Origin: a bacterium
GTDB lineage: Bacteria > Desulfobacterota > Deferrisomatia > Deferrisomatales > BM512
DNA: 64,000 bases
Direction of reading: 5' to 3'
Assembly (NCBI GenBank): GCA_004322275.1
Contig: SCTA01000015.1
Span: 20,347-84,346, forward strand
A program made the translations under genes and the position numbers. Every line of letters begins with the position of its first letter. Position 1 is the stretch's first letter. The notes under the pieces were generated by a model that saw only the letters and a list, made by a program, of their open reading frames with translations, was not told where the DNA came from and made no database searches. Below are positions 34,810 to 42,824 of the stretch, one piece after another.

Positions 34810-35829
34810 TTAACGGCCCATCATCCGATACAGCGACCTGTAATCGCCAAGGGTGAGGGAACTGTCCCAGCGGCCGGTGCATTTCGCTACGCCCACGGCC
34901 CCGAAGAAGAGGGCGAGGAAGGCGAGGCCGAAGACGAGGGGGCGGACGCTTTTGAATCCGGGGAATCTTAGCGTCAGAGCGCCCTTTTTCGGGCAGGCGG
35001 TGACGCAGTCGGTGCAGCCCATGCACTCGGGAGAGATTACCGGGGATTTTGCCCCGGCGACGTCTACGCGGTTGGGGCAGGCCCTGGAGCAGAGCCCGCA
35101 GGAGTTGCACAGGGCGGCGTCCTTTTTAAGGGTAAAGGGGCTCAGGAGCCCGAGGACTCCCTGCAGGGCCCCGTAGGGGCAAAGGTATCTGCACCAGAAG
35201 GATTTGACGAACACCGAGGCCAGAGCAAGCGAACCCGCGAAGCCCGCTCCGATAACCCCGATATTTGAGAACAGCTCGAACATCTTCACGTCCGAGACGG
35301 CGTAGTAGGGAAGGCGCGTGAAAGAGAGCGCCGCCTCGCCGTCCATCAGGAAGAAGAGCTTGAAGATCCAGATGAAGAGTCCGTATTTCATCGCAAGCAG
35401 CGAGTAATCCAGCCACTTGGGTACGCTCAGGGAGAGTTTCCACCTTGCGCCGAGAGCGCCGAGAAATTCGGAGAGCGACCCTATAGGGCAGAGCCAGGAG
35501 CAGAGCGCCCGGCGAAACAAAAGCGCCGTCGCCAGCGTGGCCAGCAGAATTACCAGACCGGCCGGGTGGACGGTGTCGAAGACGCCGGTATGGATGCCCG
35601 CCCGTAGCGCGGTTATCGCGGCTATCGGCAAAAAGCCCTCCACCACCGGGGGCCGGTAAGCCGAAGAAACGCCCCCGCCGTTTCTCAGAACGTCGATGAA
35701 TCCTGAGAATTGCCACGCCGCCAGCACCATTATCAGAACGGAGACCGTCTGCGCCGCTCGTCGAAGGTATAAGGCCGGAGACTTGCGGATATTCGCCGCC
35801 TTTTTTTTTGAAAATGCAAAAAAATCCAT
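34810..35829 (-). CDS. NapH/NosR-like 4Fe-4S membrane protein
   Basis: 339 residues. About six membrane helices carry the CSWLCPIGSLSE and CRYLCPYGALQG motifs of the NapH/NosR/PceC group. Then come two ferredoxin-type clusters (CNSCGLCSRACP and CMGCTDCVTACP) and a last helix. It should take electrons from quinol or a cytoplasmic donor and pass them toward the periplasm. It lies 140 bp downstream of msrA in the same direction, so it could supply reducing power to the exported methionine sulfoxide reductases (inference only). It may equally be an unrelated membrane ferredoxin. Confidence 0.85.
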   Translation of the reverse strand: MDFFAFSKKKAANIRKSPALYLRRAAQTVSVLIMVLAAWQFSGFIDVLRNGGGVSSAYRPPVVEGFLPIAAITALRAGIHTGVFDTVHPAGLVILLATLATALLFRRALCSWLCPIGSLSEFLGALGARWKLSLSVPKWLDYSLLAMKYGLFIWIFKLFFLMDGEAALSFTRLPYYAVSDVKMFELFSNIGVIGAGFAGSLALASVFVKSFWCRYLCPYGALQGVLGLLSPFTLKKDAALCNSCGLCSRACPNRVDVAGAKSPVISPECMGCTDCVTACPKKGALTLRFPGFKSVRPLVFGLAFLALFFGAVGVAKCTGRWDSSLTLGDYRSLYRMMGR

Positions 35830-35937
35830 AAATTTCCCTTAGTCAAAAATACGGCGGGACTTCCGCTCTAATAAAGTGAGACGCCAAACCGGTGGGAGGG
35901 GTTTACCGGCGGGCAAAAGGACTGGAGTATGAGGGGA

Positions 35938-35963
35938 GGGGCCGTCCAAAAAGACGGCCCCTT
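35938..35963 (-). terminator. Hairpin downstream of gltX
   Basis: GGGGCCGTC and GACGGCCCC form a nine-pair stem with an A-rich loop on the plus strand (T-rich on the minus), 10 bases past the gltX stop. There is no clear U-tract in the gltX direction, so it may end transcription only weakly. Confidence 0.5.
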
Positions 35964-35973
35964 CGCTTTCGGT

Positions 35974-37470
35974 TTACTTTTTGAGTTTTTCGGCGGCCTC
36001 GAACACCCAGCCGACGTTCTTCAGGCGCTTGATGGTTTTTTCCTTGCCGATGAGCGTCAGAGCCTCGAACATAGAGGGCCCGGCAAGCTGCCCGGTGACG
36101 GCGGTGCGGACGCCGTTGATGAGCACGCCGGGTTTTATTCCCAGTTCCTCGCAAAGCTGCCGCATCAGGTTCTCGCACTCGTGCGGGTCGAACCCTTCCA
36201 TCGCCTCTATCCTTGCGGCGAGAACGGGAAGGTGCTCGCGAAGCGCCGGGAACTTTACGATGTTGCGTTCCAGAGCCCTGTCTTCGAGCTCGAAATCGTC
36301 CGCGAAATAGGCCCGGCCCGCCTCGGCGAAGTCGTTCAAGGTGTGGAAGCGCTCGCGGATAAGGTCAAGGGCGGCGTGAAACCACTCCTTCCTGCTCCCC
36401 TCGTACTCCGCGTTCCAGATACCGGCCTTTTCCAGCACTGGTTTCACCAGAACGGCAAGTTCTTCCAGCGGAAGGCTTTTGATGTGGTGCGCGTTTACGG
36501 CCAGCGCCTTCGGGTCGGTGAAGAACTTGGAGTCCTCGGTCTGGAGGTTGAAGACGGAGTTTGAGCGGTTGATGCGCTCCAGGGAGAAGGCCTCGATAAG
36601 CTCTTCTTTGGTGAAAATCTCCCTGTCGTCGCCGGGAGACCAGCCGAGGAGAGCGAGGAAGTTGCAGAGAGCCCAGGGCAGGAACCCCTTCTCTCTGTAA
36701 AAGTGAATGGCTACCGCCTCGCCGTGCTTTCTCTTGCTTATCTTAGCCTTCTGGGAGTCCAGGGTGAGCGGCAGGTGGGCGAAGAGGGGAATCGGCGCGC
36801 CGAGGGCCTGATAGATAAGCACCTGGCGGGGAGTGTTGCCAAGGCCGTCCTGCCCGCGGATTACGTGGGTTATTCCGTCGCGTATGTCGTCCACCACGTT
36901 CGAGAGCAGGTAGAGCGGAGTTCCGTCGGAGCGCAGGATGATAAAATCCTCAAGGTCGCGCCAGGATTTTTCGATCCTCCCGTAAACCTTGTCCTCGAAG
37001 ACGACCGTTCCCTCCCCCTCGGGTATGGCGAAGCGTATCACGTAGGGAATCCCGGCCGCTTCCTTCGCCGAGACCTCTTCCGGCGAGAGCCTGCGGCACT
37101 TTTTGTCGTACCCGAATTCGCTCTTCCCTTCGGAACCGGCGCGCTTCTGATCCAGTTCCTCTTTCGTGCAGAAACACTTGTAGGCATGGCCGGAGGAGAG
37201 GAGTCTTTTCGCGGCTTCGGTGTGCTCTCCCCTGTAGGCGGACTGGTAGTAGGGGCCGATGTCCCAGTCGAGGCCCAGCCACTTAAGTCCTTCGATTATG
37301 GTGTCGAGGCTCTCGTCGGTGGAGCGCTCGACATCGGTGTCCTCGATGCGGAGGATCATTTTGCCGCCGGTCTTTCTGGCGTAAAGCCAGTTGTAGAGGG
37401 CCGTACGGGCGCTGCCGATATGGAGGTAGCCGGTGGGGCTGGGGGCGAATCTTACTCTTACGTCGGACAC
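35974..37470 (-). CDS. gltX: Glutamyl-tRNA synthetase
   Basis: 498 residues. It charges tRNA-Glu. Class I signatures: FAPSPTGYLHIGSARTALYNWL (HIGH variant HIGS) and the KISKRKHGE motif (KMSKS variant). RIEDTDVERS and the anticodon-binding C-terminal helical domain are present, and length is normal. Whether it is discriminating or not cannot be told from sequence alone. Its substrate tRNA-Glu lies at 5057. Its start faces the CDF transporter gene. Confidence 0.97.
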   Translation of the reverse strand: MSDVRVRFAPSPTGYLHIGSARTALYNWLYARKTGGKMILRIEDTDVERSTDESLDTIIEGLKWLGLDWDIGPYYQSAYRGEHTEAAKRLLSSGHAYKCFCTKEELDQKRAGSEGKSEFGYDKKCRRLSPEEVSAKEAAGIPYVIRFAIPEGEGTVVFEDKVYGRIEKSWRDLEDFIILRSDGTPLYLLSNVVDDIRDGITHVIRGQDGLGNTPRQVLIYQALGAPIPLFAHLPLTLDSQKAKISKRKHGEAVAIHFYREKGFLPWALCNFLALLGWSPGDDREIFTKEELIEAFSLERINRSNSVFNLQTEDSKFFTDPKALAVNAHHIKSLPLEELAVLVKPVLEKAGIWNAEYEGSRKEWFHAALDLIRERFHTLNDFAEAGRAYFADDFELEDRALERNIVKFPALREHLPVLAARIEAMEGFDPHECENLMRQLCEELGIKPGVLINGVRTAVTGQLAGPSMFEALTLIGKEKTIKRLKNVGWVFEAAEKLKK

Positions 37471-37597
37471 TTTGCGCTTCTCCCGTTGTTGTTTTCATGA
37501 GTCGCTTGCTTTTACCATTTTTCGGCCCCCGGCGGAAAGTTTTAGGAGAATTTTTTTGGAGGTTTTTAAGACGGGTAGCGAATGCTATGATTTAGAC

Positions 37598-38629
37598 ATG
37601 GAAGAAACGCTGAGCCACGATCACGAAGGCCATCTCCACCACCACGCCGGAGGCACGAAGCGATCGCTCGCGATCGCCTTTTGCCTCACCGCGTCCTTCA
37701 TGATCGTAGAGTTCATCGGCGGCTGGCTCACCAACTCCCTGGCGCTCATCTCTGACGCGGGTCACATGCTTAACGACGCCGCCGCGCTGGGGCTTGGGTT
37801 TTTCGCCGTAAAGCTCGGGGAAAAGCCCCCCTCCATGACGAAGACCTTCGGCTACCGCAGGGTCGAGATTCTGGCGGCGCTACTGAACGGCCTCACCCTC
37901 TGGGTTATCGTAGGAATGATCCTCCACGAGGCCTGGCTGCGCATGCAATCTCCGCAGGAGATTCGCCCCGTAGGCATGATGGCTGTCGCGGCTGCGGGCC
38001 TCGCGATTAACCTCCTTTCGGCGAAGGTGCTCCACTCTCACAAGGAAGCCAGCCTGAACGTCAAGGGCGCTTTCCTCCACGTGCTGGCCGACACCCTCGG
38101 CTCCCTCGGCGCGATTGTCGCGGGTTTGATAATCTGGCAAACCGGCTGGACCTTTGCGGACCCGCTGATGAGCTTCGCCATCTGCGCCCTTATCCTCGCA
38201 AGTTCGTGGGGGTTTTTAAAGGAATCGACGCACGTCCTTTTGCTGGGGGTTCCCGCCCACCTCGAATTTTCAAAGGTGGAGGAGGCGATTCTGACGACGG
38301 AGGGGGTCTGCTGCGTTTACGACCTCCACATCTGGTCGATACAGCCCGGCACGGAAGCGCTCTCCGCCCACGTCGTAATCGCCGAGGGGTTCGACGAGCG
38401 CGAGAAGGTGCTTCGGACCCTGACCTCGACGCTGAAAGAGCAGCTGGGGATAAGCCACGTAACCTTGCAGCTTGAGACGAGCCACGAGAGCCTTGAAGAC
38501 GAACACGGTTTCTGCACCGTACCCGGCGCGCGCGGCAAGTGCCCTGTAAATAACTCCGGAGAAGCAAAAAACGACTGCGACAAAAAAGATCACCCCGGCT
38601 GCCGCCATAACCATTCCTCCGAGCAGTAA
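37598..38629 (+). CDS. Cation diffusion facilitator (CzcD-like zinc exporter)
   Basis: 343 residues. It exports Zn(II) or a related metal by proton antiport. His-rich N-terminus (HDHEGHLHHHAGG), six membrane helices with the metal site SDAGHMLNDA (helix II) and HVLADTLGS (helix V), then a ferredoxin-like cytosolic domain (YDLHIWSIQPG). The C-terminus has a His/Cys-rich metal tail (CDKKDHPGCRHNH). There is no good ribosome site before the ATG, although TATGAT seven bases upstream could be a -10, so leaderless translation is possible. No regulator gene is adjacent. Confidence 0.9.
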   Translation: MEETLSHDHEGHLHHHAGGTKRSLAIAFCLTASFMIVEFIGGWLTNSLALISDAGHMLNDAAALGLGFFAVKLGEKPPSMTKTFGYRRVEILAALLNGLTLWVIVGMILHEAWLRMQSPQEIRPVGMMAVAAAGLAINLLSAKVLHSHKEASLNVKGAFLHVLADTLGSLGAIVAGLIIWQTGWTFADPLMSFAICALILASSWGFLKESTHVLLLGVPAHLEFSKVEEAILTTEGVCCVYDLHIWSIQPGTEALSAHVVIAEGFDEREKVLRTLTSTLKEQLGISHVTLQLETSHESLEDEHGFCTVPGARGKCPVNNSGEAKNDCDKKDHPGCRHNHSSEQ

Positions 38630-38655
38630 CCCGGCGATTGCCCTCTAAGAGCAGC

Positions 38656-38686
38656 AAAGGGGAGGAGCGCACGCTCTTCCCCTTTT
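38656..38686. terminator. Bidirectional terminator between the CDF gene and arfB
   Basis: AAAGGGGA-GAGCG and CGCTC-TCCCCTTTT pair into a long stem with a CA-type loop, ending in TTTT on the plus strand and flanked by AAA on the other side. It lies between two convergent genes. Confidence 0.75.
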
Positions 38687-38705
38687 AAATTTCCTGCGGA
38701 TATTT

Positions 38706-39131
38706 TCAGGAATCCTCGGCCCTTACCTTCGTGCGCCCTCTCTTTACCGTGGCGCGCCCCTTCTTCGCCTCGATCCTGCGCTCCTTCGAGGCTTTGGTGG
38801 GCTTTGTCTTGACGCGGCGCTTCGGCCGCTTGGCGGCGGCGATGATGAGTTCTTTCAGCCGTTCGAGGGCGTCGGCCCGGTTTTGCTCCCTCGTGCGGAA
38901 TCTGTCGGCCTCTATGATTATCTCGCCCTCAAGGGTCGCCCTGCTCCCGGCGAGTTTCAGGAGCCGCAGGCGCACGTAGTCGCTCAGATTGGGGGACAAG
39001 AGGGCGTTGAAGCGAAGCTGCACCGCCGTCGCGACCTTGTTGACGTTCTGGCCGCCCGGCCCCGAGGATCGGATGTATTTCTCCGAAAGCTCTTCCTCGC
39101 CGAGTTCAATCTCTTCGCTTATCCGTATCAC
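38706..39131 (-). CDS. arfB: Peptidyl-tRNA hydrolase ArfB
   Basis: 141 residues. It rescues ribosomes stalled on truncated mRNA by hydrolysing peptidyl-tRNA. The GGQ motif is in IRSSGPGGQNVNKVATAVQLRF, and the basic C-terminal tail (KRPKRRVKTKP, KKGRATVKRGRTK) is the part that enters the mRNA channel. It backs up trans-translation by tmRNA, whose gene lies at 48247. Confidence 0.93.
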   Translation of the reverse strand: MIRISEEIELGEEELSEKYIRSSGPGGQNVNKVATAVQLRFNALLSPNLSDYVRLRLLKLAGSRATLEGEIIIEADRFRTREQNRADALERLKELIIAAAKRPKRRVKTKPTKASKERRIEAKKGRATVKRGRTKVRAEDS

Positions 39132-39156
39132 TTCTTAACCATGTAAGAAAGCGGCT

Positions 39157-39642
39157 TCACTCCGCCTTCAGCTTCCCGGCGATCTTCACCACCCGCTCGC
39201 CCAGAAGGGCGCCGCACTTCTCGTCCTTTTCCGTCGGAGTCCCCCGGCAGGCCGCGCCGAAATGGCCGCCAGCCTCTATCGGGTCGCCTACGACCACCAT
39301 TTCGTGGATCAAGAAGGCCAGATGGATGGAGATAATCGTGGTCTCCTTGCCTCCGGTGTCGTGGCCGGAAGTTACGAAGGCCGCGCCGACCTTGTCTTTT
39401 AGCTTCCTTCGCACGGTGACGCTGCGGTCGATAAGTCCCTTGACCTCGGCGGAGAGGGTGCCGAAGTAGACGGGGCTTCCGAGGATGATCGCGTCGGCCG
39501 CGACGAGGTCGTCAGTCGTGACCTCCCCGGCGCGCTTCAGGAGAGGTTCGCCCCCCGCGTCCGTTACGCCCAGAGCCACCGCCTTTGCCAGCTTCTCGGT
39601 GTTGCCGCTGCTGGATGAGAAAGCTATAAGAACCTTAACCAT
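39157..39642 (-). CDS. Flavodoxin-like NAD(P)H oxidoreductase
   Basis: 161 residues from the ATG at 39642 with a strong TAGGAGG site. FMN loop SSSSGNTEKLAKAV and the GSPVYFGTLSAEVKGLIDRS segment mark the WrbA/flavodoxin-like group. It lacks the full WrbA length and so may be a small flavodoxin or FMN reductase. It follows cvpA on the minus strand after ten bases, so they are probably co-transcribed. Confidence 0.85.
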   Translation of the reverse strand: MVKVLIAFSSSSGNTEKLAKAVALGVTDAGGEPLLKRAGEVTTDDLVAADAIILGSPVYFGTLSAEVKGLIDRSVTVRRKLKDKVGAAFVTSGHDTGGKETTIISIHLAFLIHEMVVVGDPIEAGGHFGAACRGTPTEKDEKCGALLGERVVKIAGKLKAE

Positions 39643-39652
39643 TGCAGACCTC

Positions 39653-40171
39653 CTAACGGTTATTCCAGAAATTTTCAAGATCGCGGAGCTTTTCGTTTAT
39701 GGCGAGACGCGCTTCCTCGGGTATGAGCGAGACGGCGGCGCTCTCGGCCTTCAACACCCAGGGCAGGACCTTCGAGTCACGAAGGGTCTGGCTTTGGCCG
39801 GGGAGAATCTCCACGAGCAGGATGGCCACCGCCAGAATCACCAGCGCCGCCTTCGCAAGGCTGATTATACCGCCGAAAAGCCTGTTGAGCCAGCCGAGGC
39901 CGATTGCCGAGACCAGCTTGGTCAGCATCCACCCTACGAGGTACGCCGCCAGCATGACGAGCAGGACGATGAGCGCGAAAGAGAGCGGGAGGCGAAGTTT
40001 CTCCGAGCCGAAGGGCAGCATGCCCGCCAGCGAGGCGTGCCAGCGCAGGGCCAGAAAGACCCCCGCGCCAAGGCCGATCAGGGAGACGATCTGCCTCGCC
40101 GCCCCGCGCCAGAGGCCGAAGCAGAGGAAGAGAACCACGCACGCCGCGACGAAAAGGTCGAAAGAATTCAT
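39653..40171 (-). CDS. cvpA: CvpA family membrane protein
   Basis: 172 residues with four membrane helices. The CvpA pattern is clear: NSFDLFVAACVVLFLCFGLWRGAARQIVSLIGLG at the start and LGWLNRLFGGIISLAKAALVILAV in the last helix. CvpA was named for colicin V production and is linked to envelope integrity; its exact role is not established. TTTGAAGGGAG precedes the ATG. Confidence 0.88.
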   Translation of the reverse strand: MNSFDLFVAACVVLFLCFGLWRGAARQIVSLIGLGAGVFLALRWHASLAGMLPFGSEKLRLPLSFALIVLLVMLAAYLVGWMLTKLVSAIGLGWLNRLFGGIISLAKAALVILAVAILLVEILPGQSQTLRDSKVLPWVLKAESAAVSLIPEEARLAINEKLRDLENFWNNR

Positions 40172-40502
40172 AAAGGACTCCCTTCAAAAGAGTAACGGCG
40201 GGAATTTTAACCTAAAGGGGAAGTTTGCGCGAGGGGTGAGTTGGAGGGGAATTTAAACGCCGTGCAGGAATCCGCATCAATGGCTACCGTTAAGCGCCCG
40301 TGCGGACGGAAGAGTTGGGCGGTATGCCGAATGTTTGCACTTGAAACTGTTTGCCACCTTGGGACACGACATTTCGTGATTTCAACTGGATGTAACCGTG
40401 AGCCTCAACAGAATCTTGAAGCCGAGCCGGTGGCGCCAGTGCATGACTCTGGACTTTGGACACCCGCTTCGCTCAAATTAATATAAGCCCTTGCGGGACG
40501 GG
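40172..40502. other. Intergenic region at the R-M border
   Basis: 331 bp between cvpA and hsdS. An 81-codon plus-strand frame (40241-40486) has no ribosome site, no known motif, and ends near the hsdS stop, so I do not call it. I looked for a copy of the tmRNA end found at 48060 and did not see one. Confidence 0.4.
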
Positions 40503-42824
40503 TTACTGCAAAAAACCGTGGTTTTTGAGACCGGAGATTGTATCACGGATGTGATTGTCGGCGAATTCTTCGCGGTCTAGTTTTGCCCGCCATTTCTCGT
40601 TGTTGATCAGCACTTCCTTGACGGTGGAGACGTTTACCGGGCGATTGAGCTGAATCAGTTCCAAAGCGGCTTCAAGCACTGTGGCCCAGCGTTCGAGTGC
40701 TTTCCACCCCAATTTCTTCATAAAGGAAAGCATTTCATCGACTCTTGATTTCGAGTCGCCAAGGATTTTTTCAGCCTGAGGCAGGGCCTCGTCTATCTTT
40801 TTTCCCGGAGAAACGGGTTTCAATTTCCCGATAGCCTCTTCCAAAACCAGCCAGCCCTGTTTTTGGGCAAGATTCAGAACCTTGAAAATTCCAACATCCA
40901 GCGGCCCGGCGGCCAATTTCTCAAAGGACTTGGTAAGGTGTATATCGGCCTTGTGCTGCGCCAGATAAAAAAGCTTTGCCAGTTTTACCCTGCCGAGAGG
41001 ATAGCGGGGATCGTGGCAACTTTTGACGATGTAGGCGCACAGCGCCGCCTTGTTAAACATGTCGTTTCCGGCATGGCGGTTGTGGATTGCCGGTTTGGAT
41101 ATTTCAACAAGATTGCTCTTCGTGGCGATGCTCAGACTGTACCTCGCCCCCCTGCGGTCGCCGGTTTGGGTGACCTGGGCGGATTGCTTTAGTTGTTTGA
41201 CGGCCCAGAGCCAGTCGGTTTCGGTTATGCCGGTGGCGGCTAGGAGGTCGGCGCGGGAGTAGCTTACGTCGGGTTTCATTGAGTCGAGGATTTGTCGGGG
41301 GATTCCGCCTGTGACTTGATCCGCAAAAGGTTTTGCTGTTGCGGGTGTGCGTTGGGGGACTACGCCGGTTGCGCCAGAGGCTGGCGCGGGGGTTTTAGCG
41401 GCGGGTTGGGGTTTGGCGCGTTTCGGTGCTCGGGATTTTTGGGCGGGCGCGGCTAGGGCGCGCTGGGTTTTGATGCGGCCGAGGAGGGCGGAGGCGGGCT
41501 CAAAGGTTCTGCCCTCTTGCCTTGCCAACTCGGCTTCGGTGGCGACGAGTTCGCCGCTGAAGGCTTTAGCCAAGATAGCTTGGGTGATTTTTTCGACGCG
41601 CCGGGTGGCGTCGGCGACCCGCTTTTCGATGGCGTCTGCCAAGGCGAAGAGAGCTTCGATGCGCCGGACTATTTCGTGTTGTTCTTCGTAATTTGGCATG
41701 GAAAATTCCAACGAGCGTATGTTTCCCAATGCAAGCCCGACTTTTGTCGCACCTCTTTGTGCATCTGTTAATTGAGAAAGCCCACCACTAGGAGATGCTA
41801 AATAGTAGGAAATATATCTACTGTTGTAGGCATTATTTGGCCTAGCAAGGCATAAGTGTTGATTAATATATGCTTCACCAATATCATGGTTAATAAGAGC
41901 GACCATTCCCACATCAGCAGTAATAGAAATAAGGATGTCGTCAAGCTTTATCCGTGTACGTTCGCCTTCTGAACCCTTAGGAGGTTTTACTCGCTGTATT
42001 TCGCTAAGGTCTAAATTTATTGTGTTGTGATCAAGGTTTCCCACACGCAAGAAAATTGCACCAGTGTTAGAATAATACTTTGCCCAACCCCTTGACCCGC
42101 TAGTTATAAAATTAAATACATCTGATCCATATATTTTTACCCATGAATCTATTCCAATTTTCCGCTGATTTCGCCAGTCTTCGGTGAGTTTGCCGGAGGT
42201 GGCGGCGGTGAGGACGGACTGGCGGAAGCGTTTGAGGATGGCAGGTACGGAGGCGAGGCGCTCGCGGGCGGTATTTACCCGCTCAAGCAGCACCTCTACT
42301 TTCGCTACGACTCGCTTTTGCTCGGCAAGAGGAGGAATGGGTACTGAAAGTCTCCTTATATTGCCGAGGTTAACTCTAGGCCTCGTGCTCCCTTTTGTGT
42401 GTTCAATAAGGGAATCTGCTACTAAAGGGGAATTGATAGAAAAACATATAAATGCTGGGTCGAGAAATGAATGGTTTAGGCGGAATCTGACGACATCCGC
42501 CACCACAATGCCCGCCCCAATGTTTTCAGGGACTATGCACGCTTTGCCCAGCGGTTCTCCCAGTTTAGAAATGACAATATCACCAGCAATAAAGCTGTGC
42601 CTTGCCAATGCCTCGGCTTTCTTAGATGAAATGAATTTGGTGTTTTTTTCGATGAATCTGTTCCGATCTATGTTCTGAAGACGGATAATTGGAACTCCTG
42701 ATTCGATGTATTCAGAAGCCTTCATATCTGACCCAAATGGACCATCAACAATATCGGCTTTGGGTTTTATCGCAAGCTCTTCTAAGGTCGCTTTCACCCA
42801 CCCTTCGGGCAGTTCTTTGTTCAC
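40503..42824 (-). CDS. hsdS: Type I restriction specificity subunit HsdS with C-terminal Panacea-like domain
   Basis: 773 residues, far above the usual 400-450. Residues 1-440 are a classical HsdS: TRD1, conserved helix (LPPLAEQKRVVAKVEVLLER), TRD2, second conserved helix (EEQHEIVRRIEALFALADAIE) and QAILAKAFSGELV. An Ala/Pro/Lys linker (about 445-510) leads to a winged-helix-like piece (SRADLLAATGITETDWLWAVKQL) and a region from about 590 (LGRVKLAKLFYLAQHKADIH) that resembles Panacea/DUF4065, known from toxin-antitoxin antitoxins. It sets DNA target specificity. TRD segments are markedly AT-rich, while the other parts are GC-rich. It starts inside the hsdM end. Confidence 0.88.
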   Translation of the reverse strand: MNKELPEGWVKATLEELAIKPKADIVDGPFGSDMKASEYIESGVPIIRLQNIDRNRFIEKNTKFISSKKAEALARHSFIAGDIVISKLGEPLGKACIVPENIGAGIVVADVVRFRLNHSFLDPAFICFSINSPLVADSLIEHTKGSTRPRVNLGNIRRLSVPIPPLAEQKRVVAKVEVLLERVNTARERLASVPAILKRFRQSVLTAATSGKLTEDWRNQRKIGIDSWVKIYGSDVFNFITSGSRGWAKYYSNTGAIFLRVGNLDHNTINLDLSEIQRVKPPKGSEGERTRIKLDDILISITADVGMVALINHDIGEAYINQHLCLARPNNAYNSRYISYYLASPSGGLSQLTDAQRGATKVGLALGNIRSLEFSMPNYEEQHEIVRRIEALFALADAIEKRVADATRRVEKITQAILAKAFSGELVATEAELARQEGRTFEPASALLGRIKTQRALAAPAQKSRAPKRAKPQPAAKTPAPASGATGVVPQRTPATAKPFADQVTGGIPRQILDSMKPDVSYSRADLLAATGITETDWLWAVKQLKQSAQVTQTGDRRGARYSLSIATKSNLVEISKPAIHNRHAGNDMFNKAALCAYIVKSCHDPRYPLGRVKLAKLFYLAQHKADIHLTKSFEKLAAGPLDVGIFKVLNLAQKQGWLVLEEAIGKLKPVSPGKKIDEALPQAEKILGDSKSRVDEMLSFMKKLGWKALERWATVLEAALELIQLNRPVNVSTVKEVLINNEKWRAKLDREEFADNHIRDTISGLKNHGFLQ

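Noticed and set aside
40241..40486. An 81-codon ORF between cvpA and hsdS
   Set aside because: No ribosome site, no signal, no known motif; composition is not convincing.
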